7,194 bases of DNA from Synergistales bacterium (GTDB lineage: Bacteria; Synergistota; Synergistia; Synergistales; Synergistaceae): contig BOCB01000066.1 of NCBI GenBank assembly GCA_026002695.1, positions 1-7,194 on the forward strand, in the 5' to 3' direction. A model generated the notes under the pieces. That model was not told the DNA's origin, made no database searches, and was given only the letters and a program-made list of their open reading frames with translations. Position numbers and translations under genes: made by a program. Positions 1 to 5,234 of the stretch are shown here, one piece after another (position 1 is the stretch's first letter; every line of letters begins with the position of its first letter).

Positions 1-1
1 A

Positions 2-808
2 AAAGTATTGAGCATTGCGGGTTCGGATTGCAGCGGAGGGGCGGGGATACAGGCGGATTTGAAGACGTTCTCGGCTCACGGCGTCTTCGGGATGAGCGTC
101 GTCGTCTCCGTGGTCGCCGAGAACACGAGCCGCGTCATCGCCTTCGGAGACGTGCCGCCGGAGCTCGTGCGGCAGCAAATCGACGCGGTGTTCGAGGATA
201 TAGGGGCGGACGCGGTGAAAATAGGAATGTTATCAAACACGGAGATCATGCTCGCCGTCGCCGAAAAGCTCGCCGAGTATAAACCCGCAAACGTGGTCGC
301 CGACCCGGTAATGTACGCGAAAAACGGTTGCGCGCTGATGGATCCGGACGCCATAGGGACGCTTATCGAAGAGGTCCTCCCCTTGGCCGACGTGCTCACT
401 CCGAACATACCCGAGGCCGAGAGGATAGCCGGGGTAAAAATAAGCGGCATCGGCGATATGAAGGACGCCGCTGTGAAAATTCACTCGCTTGGCTGCCGGA
501 ACGCGCTCGTCAAGGGCGGACACTCCGAGGGCGACGCGGTGGACGTGCTGTTCGACGGGAGGGAGTTTCACTATTTCCGCGCCGCGCGAATCGATACGAA
601 GAACACTCATGGCACGGGATGCACCTTTTCATCGGCCATAGCGTCGAACCTCGCCCTCGGGCTCTCCGTCCCCGACGCCGTAGCGCGGGCGAAGCGATAC
701 GTAACAAAGTCAATCGAGCACGCCCTGCCAATCGGCAAGGGACACGGTCCGACGCATCACTTTTATGATCTCTATGAACATGGTCTGAACAAGGAGGGGG
801 TTTCCTAA
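2..808 (+). CDS. thiD: Hydroxymethylpyrimidine/phosphomethylpyrimidine kinase ThiD (5' end cut by window)
   Basis: ThiD phosphorylates 4-amino-5-hydroxymethyl-2-methylpyrimidine (HMP) and then HMP phosphate to give HMP-PP, the pyrimidine half of thiamine. It is a cytosolic ribokinase-fold enzyme. The reading frame is open to the left edge (K-V before the TTG at 8), and the family's N-terminal strand and substrate loop, IAGSDCSGGAGIQADLKTF, follows at once, so only the start codon and a few residues are missing. Other landmarks are VADPVM and TPNIPEAE in the middle, VKGGH, and the C-terminal anion-hole segment HGTGCTFSSAI with its catalytic-type Cys (codon 620-622), then GHGPTHHFY near the end. 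About 266 residues are visible, which matches the usual length. Its stop TAA shares one base with the thiM start (TAATG), so the two are co-translated. A pyridoxal kinase-like paralogue is possible, but the thiM/thiE neighbours favour ThiD. Confidence 0.95.
   Translation, partial: KVLSIAGSDCSGGAGIQADLKTFSAHGVFGMSVVVSVVAENTSRVIAFGDVPPELVRQQIDAVFEDIGADAVKIGMLSNTEIMLAVAEKLAEYKPANVVADPVMYAKNGCALMDPDAIGTLIEEVLPLADVLTPNIPEAERIAGVKISGIGDMKDAAVKIHSLGCRNALVKGGHSEGDAVDVLFDGREFHYFRAARIDTKNTHGTGCTFSSAIASNLALGLSVPDAVARAKRYVTKSIEHALPIGKGHGPTHHFYDLYEHGLNKEGVS
791..797 (+). promoter_or_regulatory. Shine-Dalgarno of thiM inside the thiD 3' end
   Basis: AAGGAGG sits 10 nt before the ATG at 808 and is encoded by the last codons of thiD. 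It is a strong match to the anti-SD and supports this start for thiM. Confidence 0.75.
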
Positions 809-1635
809 TGATCAAGGCAGCTGAAGAACGGGCGGCGAAGTACGCCGCCATACTGAACGACCTTCGCGCAAAGAGGCCGCTGGTACACCACATTACGAAC
901 TACGTGACGGTGAACGACTGCGCCAACGTCACGCTGGCAATAGGCGCGTCGCCGATAATGGCCGACGCCGCCGAGGAAGCCGGAGACATAGCGGCCATAT
1001 CGTCCTCGCTCGTGCTCAACATGGGCACGCTGAACTCGCGCACTTTAGAGTCAATGATCATCGCTGGCAGGAGCGCGAACGTGAACGGAGTTCCCGTTAT
1101 ATTCGACCCTGTTGGAGCGGGAGCGTCCAAGCTGCGCAACGACGCGGCGGCTCGCGTGCTGAGTGAGGTCCGTATAGGCGTCCTCAGGGGAAACATATCT
1201 GAGATACGCTTCATCGGCGGAATCGGAGCCGGGGCAAAGGGAGTGGACGCGGACGCCGAGGACGCGAATGCCGACGCCGCCGAGATCGCGCTTTCCTTGG
1301 CGCGGCGCCTGAAATGCGTAGTCGCGATAACCGGCGCGATCGATGCGGTGTCGGACGGAGAGCGGACGGCCGGGATCGAGAACGGGCGCCCGGCAATGTC
1401 CGGCATTACCGGAACGGGCTGCATGTGCTCGTCGCTCGTGGGCTCCTTCTGCGGGACGCGCGGGGATTCGTTCGATGAAACGGTGGCCGCGATCCTGAGC
1501 ATGGGTATCGCGGGCGAGATTGCCTACGAAAAAACAGGAAACGCCCTCGGCAGTTTCCGCGCCGCCATAATAGACGCCATAAGCCGGCTCGACGCGCAAA
1601 CGCTGGTAAGGCGCGCGAAATTGTATGAAGCGTAA
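808..1635 (+). CDS. thiM: Hydroxyethylthiazole kinase ThiM
   Basis: ThiM phosphorylates 4-methyl-5-(2-hydroxyethyl)thiazole with ATP, the salvage route to the thiazole half of thiamine. At 275 residues it is close to the usual 260-275. Family landmarks in order are PLVHHITNYVTVNDCAN (about 24-40), ASPIMADAAEE (about 48-58), LVLNMGTL, PVIFDPVGAGAS (about 96-107), a strand with RGNISEI (Asn of the GN-x-E motif), VVAITGAIDAVSDG and the phosphate-binding GTGCMCSSLVGSF, whose Cys at about residue 205 is the Cys seen in this family's active site. A short Ala/Asp-rich stretch (GVDADAEDANADAAE, about 147-161) lies in a normally variable surface region. The ATG overlaps the thiD stop by one base and has a good SD. 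The presence of ThiM shows that the cell can salvage thiazole; no de novo thiazole genes are in view. Confidence 0.96.
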   Translation: MIKAAEERAAKYAAILNDLRAKRPLVHHITNYVTVNDCANVTLAIGASPIMADAAEEAGDIAAISSSLVLNMGTLNSRTLESMIIAGRSANVNGVPVIFDPVGAGASKLRNDAAARVLSEVRIGVLRGNISEIRFIGGIGAGAKGVDADAEDANADAAEIALSLARRLKCVVAITGAIDAVSDGERTAGIENGRPAMSGITGTGCMCSSLVGSFCGTRGDSFDETVAAILSMGIAGEIAYEKTGNALGSFRAAIIDAISRLDAQTLVRRAKLYEA

Positions 1636-2290
1636 TATCGACTATTCGCTCTATCTCGTTACCGACCGCGGCCTGATGAGCGTCCCGGCTATCGAGGAGA
1701 GCGTGGAGAGCGCGATAAAGGGCGGCTGCGCTTTGGTACAGCTTCGGGAAAAATCCGCGTCGTCGCGCGAATTTTACGAGGCCGCGCTGAGCGTCAAGGC
1801 CGTAACGGATCGTTACAATGTCCCGCTCATAATAAATGACCGCCTCGACGTCGCGCTCGCCGCCGGAGCCGCCGGGGTACACATAGGACAGTCCGACATA
1901 CCTGCCGCCGCTGTGCGCCGCGTCGCCGGTCCTGAGATGATACTTGGCGTCTCGGCGTCATGCCTCGCGGAAGCTCTCGCCGCATCAGAGGCCGGTGCTG
2001 ACTACATAGGAGTGGGCGCGATGTTCGCCACAGGCACGAAGTCGGACGCCGAGATAACCTCCATGGACGAGCTTCGTAAAATTCGCGCCGCCGTAAACAT
2101 ACCGATAGTCGTCATCGGCGGAATAAATATGAGGACAATACCGCTGTTCGAGGGAACCGGCATAGACGGCTTCGCCGTCGTCTCGGCAATCATCGGCGCG
2201 CCTGATATAGAGCAAGCCGCGAAGGAGATGAAAGACAAAACCGCGGGGGCTCTTCGCCCCCGCACCCCTCACAAGGGTTATCACCCTTGA
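1625..2290 (+). CDS. thiE: Thiamine-phosphate synthase ThiE with repeat-derived C-terminal tail
   Basis: ThiE condenses HMP-PP with thiazole phosphate to give thiamine phosphate and pyrophosphate. It is a TIM-barrel enzyme. Visible motifs are YLVTDRGL at the first strand, VQLREKSAS (about 38-46), PLIINDRLDVALAAGAAGVHIGQ (pyrimidine and Mg-PPi binding; Asp and Gln conserved), ILGVSAS, YIGVGAMFATGTKSD (the usual GP.FPT.TK region; here GAMFATGTK), VVIGGI and GFAVVSAI at the C-terminal phosphate-binding loops. Translation starts at an ATG inside thiM, overlapping it by 11 nt. There is only a weak AAGG about 13 nt upstream, so initiation probably depends on coupling to thiM. The product is 221 residues. 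The normal fold appears to end near EMKDKT (about 206), and residues 207-221 (AGALRPRTPHKGYHP) are encoded by a palindromic element, so they are probably not functional protein sequence. Confidence 0.95.
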   Translation: MKRNIDYSLYLVTDRGLMSVPAIEESVESAIKGGCALVQLREKSASSREFYEAALSVKAVTDRYNVPLIINDRLDVALAAGAAGVHIGQSDIPAAAVRRVAGPEMILGVSASCLAEALAASEAGADYIGVGAMFATGTKSDAEITSMDELRKIRAAVNIPIVVIGGINMRTIPLFEGTGIDGFAVVSAIIGAPDIEQAAKEMKDKTAGALRPRTPHKGYHP

Positions 2291-2307
2291 CCCTTGTTGA
2301 AGGTCAA
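2243..2307 (+). repeat. Compound palindromic element across thiE 3' end and HAD leader
   Basis: Three hairpins lie in a row. Hairpin 1 has an 8-bp perfect stem, GCGGGGGC (2243-2250) with GCCCCCGC (2256-2263), and loop TCTTC. Hairpin 2 has a 7-bp perfect stem, CAAGGGT (2272-2278) with ACCCTTG (2283-2289), and loop TATC. Hairpin 3 pairs TTGACC (2287-2292) with GGTCAA (2302-2307), extended by TT/AA across a bulged C. Hairpins 2 and 3 share bases 2287-2289 and so exclude each other. None is followed by a T-run, so this does not look like an intrinsic terminator. The GGGGGC..GCCCCC..CAAGGG..CCCTTG style resembles dispersed palindromic elements found between genes in many gut anaerobes. That resemblance is an inference that needs other copies in the genome. 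Confidence 0.6.
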
Positions 2308-2310
2308 AAC

Positions 2311-2973
2311 ATGAACTCCGCGATCTTTGACCTTGACGGTACGCTGATAGATTCCATGAAGGTGTGGGAGAAGATCGACGCTGATTTTCTCGCGAAGCGC
2401 GGACTCTCCGTACCTCCCGACTATTTCGGAGCGATTTCGGCGCTTGGTTTCCGGGAGACCGCGAACTACACGATAAAGCGCTTCGGTCTGCGCGACAGCG
2501 CCGAAGATCTGACGCGCGAGTGGAACGATATGGCCTATCACGAATACGCGCGCAATATCCGGCTCAAACCATACGCGAGGGAATATCTGACGAAGCTGAA
2601 ATCCATGAAGGTAAAACTGGCCGTCGCCACGAGCTCCCCGTCGGTACTCTGCAACGCGGCGCTCTCGAACAACGGGATTGCCGGTTATTTCGACGTGATT
2701 CAGACAGCAGACAGCGCGGATAGCTCATCAGCGGAAATATACGACAAAAGATCGCCCCGCGTCTTTCTGCAAGCAGCGGACAAGTTATCGGTACAGCCTG
2801 AGCGCTGCGCCGTATTCGAGGACATACTGCGCGCGGTCAGGAGCGCAAAGGCCGCCGGCATGACGGTATACGCCGTATACGATGAATCGTCGAAGGAAGA
2901 TTGGGAGGAAATCAAAAGAGAGGCCGACGGATTTCTGTACGACTTCAAGGACGCGCCGCTGATCGGTATGTAG
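2311..2973 (+). CDS. HAD-IA family hydrolase, beta-phosphoglucomutase/phosphatase-like
   Basis: This is a haloacid dehalogenase-superfamily phosphotransferase or phosphatase of 220 residues with a helical C1 cap, typical of the beta-phosphoglucomutase/phosphoglycolate phosphatase branch. Motif I is FDLDGTLID, with nucleophile Asp7 and acid/base Asp9. The cap lies at about 15-85. Motif II is the ATSS strand end (Thr107/Ser108). The motif III Lys is probably Lys146, in YDKRSPRVFLQAADKL. Motif IV is FED (Glu170/Asp171), followed by AAGM. The usual FEDSxxGIxA is here FEDILRAVRS, so the common Ser and Gly are absent. I chose the ATG at 2311 because it places motif I six residues in, as is normal; a TTG at 2287 overlaps the thiE stop (TTGA) but would add eight unlikely residues. 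The SD (GAAGG, 2299-2303) is modest and can be hidden by a hairpin. Position after thiE suggests a thiamine-linked phosphatase such as one acting on thiamine phosphate, but the substrate is not shown by the sequence. Confidence 0.88.
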   Translation: MNSAIFDLDGTLIDSMKVWEKIDADFLAKRGLSVPPDYFGAISALGFRETANYTIKRFGLRDSAEDLTREWNDMAYHEYARNIRLKPYAREYLTKLKSMKVKLAVATSSPSVLCNAALSNNGIAGYFDVIQTADSADSSSAEIYDKRSPRVFLQAADKLSVQPERCAVFEDILRAVRSAKAAGMTVYAVYDESSKEDWEEIKREADGFLYDFKDAPLIGM

Positions 2974-3002
2974 AGGCGGCCGCCTGCCCGATTATGGGCG
3001 GG
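2974..3002. repeat. GC-rich palindromic element after the HAD gene
   Basis: A perfect 12-bp palindrome, AGGCGGCCGCCT, starts directly after the stop codon (2974-2985). It overlaps a second hairpin, CCTGCCC (2983-2989) with GGGCGGG (2996-3002), one G-U pair, loop GATTAT. There is no T-run after it, so an intrinsic terminator is unlikely, although it may still protect the 3' end or act with Rho. It resembles in style the elements at 5136-5164 and 6335-6359. The rest of the 216-nt gap up to 3189 is AT-rich and holds the probable promoter of the next gene. Confidence 0.5.
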
Positions 3003-3115
3003 TACGCAAATCGCCCCGGTCGCTCGGTATATTTACGCCTGCTCAGCCCCAACATTTATCCGCAAATCATTTTTTCAAATATCCGCTCAAGCCTATACCA
3101 TCATTCCCTCTATCA

Positions 3116-3124
3116 TGCTATTAT
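3116..3124 (+). promoter_or_regulatory. Possible extended -10 promoter for DUF4416-purB
   Basis: TGCTATTAT reads as an extended -10 (TG-N-TATTAT) in the AT-rich zone before the DUF4416 gene. No good -35 lies 16-18 bp upstream. A second candidate -10, TATAGT, lies at 3127-3132. A promoter somewhere in 3060-3150 is likely from the composition; this exact site is a guess. Confidence 0.3.
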
Positions 3125-3139
3125 TTTATAGTTTAATCT

Positions 3140-3152
3140 GTAATTAAATTAC
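3140..3152. promoter_or_regulatory. AT-rich inverted repeat, possible operator
   Basis: GTAATT (3140-3145) and AATTAC (3147-3152) form a perfect inverted repeat around one A, just downstream of the candidate -10 elements. Location and symmetry fit a repressor site, but short AT palindromes arise easily by chance. Confidence 0.25.
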
Positions 3153-3189
3153 TAATAAATCGCCAAACTGCGAATTGCGGTGAAAAACA

Positions 3190-3762
3190 ATGACGAGCGG
3201 ATATATTCCGGCTGTGCGGGGCATTCCTCACAGCGGGAGTGTGCCTTCCGTGAAGTTGGTTTCCGGGCTTCTCTATCCGGCTGACGCTCCCCGGCTGTAT
3301 GAATGGGCGCGCGGCGAATTGCGCGGACTGTGGGGGGAGATTGAGCGCGAAAGCGAGTGTTTCGATTTCGGCTTTACTGATTATTATAAGGATATATCGC
3401 CGCGTCTCGTCCGCGTATTCTTTTCGTTCAAAGGGCTGCGCCCGGCTGACGGGCTCCCCGGTTGGAAGATGAGCGCCGTGGAGACAGAGGCGAGGAGCGG
3501 AGATCCGAGGCGCGTCAACATTGACCCGGGGTATATCGACGGCGCGAGATTGGTGCTCGCCTCCACGAAGGACAACGCGCACAGGGTATATATATCGGGC
3601 GGGATATTCGCCGAGGTAACGCTGTGCCGCCGAAAGCGCGGATGGGAGAGCTTCTCATACACGTTCCCCGACTTTGCGGGCGGCTTGTACGATGAGTTCC
3701 TCGAAGCCGTGAGATTGGACTGGCGGCGGGAAACGCGATTGTTAAAAAATATGGAGGGGTAA
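3190..3762 (+). CDS. DUF4416 family protein of unknown function
   Basis: This is a 190-residue soluble protein with no signal peptide or membrane segment visible. It matches my memory of the DUF4416 family (PF14385): PVKL-like opening followed by SGLLYP (about 20-30), GFTDYYKDISPRLVRVFFSF (61-80), RRVNIDPGYIDGARLVLAST (107-126), KDNAHRVYISGGIFAEVTL (127-145) and YTFPDF (157-162). The family's function is unknown; the conserved acidic, His, Lys and Tyr residues hint at a binding or catalytic site, which is inference. The start is uncertain. ATG 3190 has only a poor SD, whereas GTG 3250 (in frame, before KLV) has GGGAG at 3235-3239 with 10-nt spacing and starts where the conserved part begins, giving 170 residues. 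The stop lies 7 bp before purB, and the last codons carry the purB SD, so it is coupled to purine synthesis at least in expression. Confidence 0.88.
   Translation: MTSGYIPAVRGIPHSGSVPSVKLVSGLLYPADAPRLYEWARGELRGLWGEIERESECFDFGFTDYYKDISPRLVRVFFSFKGLRPADGLPGWKMSAVETEARSGDPRRVNIDPGYIDGARLVLASTKDNAHRVYISGGIFAEVTLCRRKRGWESFSYTFPDFAGGLYDEFLEAVRLDWRRETRLLKNMEG
3753..3759 (+). promoter_or_regulatory. purB Shine-Dalgarno within the DUF4416 C-terminal codons
   Basis: GGAGGGG encodes the last residues of the DUF4416 protein and lies 10 nt before the purB ATG at 3770. It fixes that start and implies that ribosomes finishing the upstream gene are well placed to start purB. Confidence 0.75.
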
Positions 3763-3769
3763 ATATATA

Positions 3770-5101
3770 ATGATAGAGAAATACCGCACCGCTGAGATGG
3801 ATAAAATCTGGTCGGACGACAACAGGTTTCAAAAATGGCTCGACGTGGAACTCGCGGCCTGCCGCGCCTGGGCGAAGGACGGAGCCATACCAAAGGCCGA
3901 CATGGAGGAGATAGAGGCGAAGGCGGCGTTCGACGCGCGGCGCGTCGCGGAGATAGAGGCCGTTACGCAGCATGATGTCATAGCTTTCGTCAGCTCCGTC
4001 GCGGAAAAGATAGGTCCCTCCGGCAGATTCATACACCTCGGCCTGACGAGCAGCGATGTAATCGACACGGCGGCTTCCATGCTCCTGTCGGACGCGCTGG
4101 ACGTTGTTATAGGCGCGGCTGAGGAATTGCGGCGCTCTTTAGCTCAGAAGGCGTGGAAGTACAGGCACACGCCGACCGCCGGGAGATCCCACGGAATCCA
4201 CGCCGAACCGACGAGCTTCGGGCTGAAATTGCTCGGCTTCGTCTCGGAGGCCGAGCGCGGCATAACGCGCATGAGGAGGGCGAGGAACGACATCCGCGTC
4301 TGTAAGCTCTCCGGCGCGGTGGGCACTTACGCGAACTGCCCGCCTCATATAGAGGAGCGCGTGGCGTCTGAGCTCGGATTGGAGCGCGACCCTGTATCGA
4401 CGCAGATAATCCAGCGCGACAGGCACGCCTATGTAATCGAGGCGCTCGCGCTCTACGGCTGCGGATTGGACAGGCTCGCCACTGAGATCCGCCACCTCCA
4501 GAGGACGGAGGTGATGGAGGCTCAGGAACCGTTCGGCAAAGGACAGAAGGGCTCCTCGGCGATGCCGCACAAGAAGAACCCGATACTCTGCGAGCGCGTG
4601 AGCGGCATGGCGCGTCTCCTGCGCGGCTACTCGGCCTCGTCGCTCGAGAATATCGTCCTCTGGCACGAGCGCGACATCAGCCACTCGTCGGCTGAGCGCG
4701 TAATATGGCCGGACGCGTTCCACCTTGCCCATTACATGACTAAAATCGCAAAGAGAGTAATCGACGGATTGGTCGTGAATGAGGATAATATAGCGAGGAA
4801 CTTGGACATCACCAAGGGGCTGCTCTTCAGCGGGCGGGTGCTGCTCGCCCTCGTCGGGGAGGGTATGAGCCGCGAGGACGCGTACGCCGTCGTGCAGGAC
4901 AACGCGATGCGCTGCTGGGACTCCGCGGGCAAGACGGACGACACGCTCTGCTCGCTCTTAGCGGCTGACAGCCGTCTGCCCGCTTCGCTCAAAGCCGACC
5001 CTGAAAAACTGAAAGCCCTCTTCGACGTGGCTTTCTATATCAGGTTCGCGGACGATATATTTGCCCGTTTCCCAATATTCGAGAAGTCAGGGAAGGACTG
5101 A
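3770..5101 (+). CDS. purB: Adenylosuccinate lyase PurB
   Basis: PurB performs two beta-eliminations of fumarate in purine synthesis: SAICAR to AICAR, and adenylosuccinate to AMP. It is a cytosolic homotetramer of the fumarase/aspartase superfamily. At 443 residues it is of the compact Bacillus/Thermotoga type. Catalytic elements are all present: TQHDVIAF with His68, TSSDVIDTA (about 92-100), GRSHGIHAEPTSFGLKLLGF with His141, GAVGTYANCPPHIEERV, and the flexible signature loop KGSSAMPHKKNP with the catalytic Ser at 262/263. The positions of His68, His141 and Ser262 fall on the numbers I recall for the Bacillus subtilis enzyme, so there are no indels up to there. The C-terminal LCSLLAADSRLP and helical end look complete. 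The gene starts 7 bp after the DUF4416 gene with a strong SD. No other pur genes are in view. A weak hairpin with seven Ts follows. Confidence 0.97.
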   Translation: MIEKYRTAEMDKIWSDDNRFQKWLDVELAACRAWAKDGAIPKADMEEIEAKAAFDARRVAEIEAVTQHDVIAFVSSVAEKIGPSGRFIHLGLTSSDVIDTAASMLLSDALDVVIGAAEELRRSLAQKAWKYRHTPTAGRSHGIHAEPTSFGLKLLGFVSEAERGITRMRRARNDIRVCKLSGAVGTYANCPPHIEERVASELGLERDPVSTQIIQRDRHAYVIEALALYGCGLDRLATEIRHLQRTEVMEAQEPFGKGQKGSSAMPHKKNPILCERVSGMARLLRGYSASSLENIVLWHERDISHSSAERVIWPDAFHLAHYMTKIAKRVIDGLVVNEDNIARNLDITKGLLFSGRVLLALVGEGMSREDAYAVVQDNAMRCWDSAGKTDDTLCSLLAADSRLPASLKADPEKLKALFDVAFYIRFADDIFARFPIFEKSGKD

Positions 5102-5112
5102 TTAAATCTCAC

Positions 5113-5135
5113 AAACCGGAGCTCTTCGTTTTTTT
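5113..5135 (+). terminator. Weak intrinsic terminator after purB
   Basis: CGGA (5117-5120) pairs with TTCG (5125-5128) around GCTC, with one G-U pair. Outer AAA/TTT pairing continues across a mismatch, and seven Ts (5129-5135) follow directly. The stem is short, but the T-run and the place 11 nt after the purB stop fit a terminator. Confidence 0.45.
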
Positions 5136-5164
5136 GGGCGTGGGGCGACCGCCCCCGGCCGCCC
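5136..5164. repeat. GC-rich nested palindrome before glpX
   Basis: Outer arms GGGCG (5136-5140) and CGCCC (5160-5164) enclose an inner hairpin, GGGGC (5142-5146) with GCCCC (5151-5155) and loop GACC. It shares the core GGGGCGACC with the palindrome at 6335-6359 and the string GGCCGCC with the one at 2974-2985, so the three may be degraded members of one dispersed family. Past it, 5165-5219 is AT-rich and probably holds the glpX promoter, but I could not place a convincing -35/-10 pair. Confidence 0.5.
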
Positions 5165-5219
5165 GTAATAATAAACATCATTTTATATTTTGATAAATAA
5201 AGATTTCTATATTCAAATC

Positions 5220-5225
5220 AGGAGG
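5220..5225 (+). promoter_or_regulatory. Shine-Dalgarno deciding the glpX start
   Basis: A perfect AGGAGG lies 9 nt before the ATG at 5235. This sets the start there and not at an in-frame TTG at 5190, whose extra 15 residues come from AT-rich leader sequence. Confidence 0.85.
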
Positions 5226-5234
5226 TCAGCGATA

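Noticed and set aside
2287..2310. TTG at 2287 as the HAD start, overlapping the thiE stop as TTGA
   Set aside because: It adds eight residues that do not belong to the HAD fold; the ATG at 2311 puts the DLDGT motif at the normal position.
1..2310. TPP riboswitch for the thiamine genes
   Set aside because: The leader of the cluster lies to the left of the window, and I saw no THI-box-like element in the small junctions between thiD, thiM, thiE and the HAD gene.
2901..3131. A 76-codon frame running from the HAD gene into the intergenic gap
   Set aside because: Most of it overlaps the HAD gene or the palindrome and AT-rich promoter zone; no SD at its start and no conserved motif.
4139..4732. 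A 197-codon open frame antisense to purB
   Set aside because: The Arg/Leu/Val-rich translation has no family motif and sits under an intact, conserved purB.
5190..5218. Promoter TTGATA (5190-5195) with TCAAAT (5213-5218), 17-bp spacing, for glpX
   Set aside because: Transcription would start at about 5225, removing the AGGAGG that clearly serves glpX; the -10 match is also poor.
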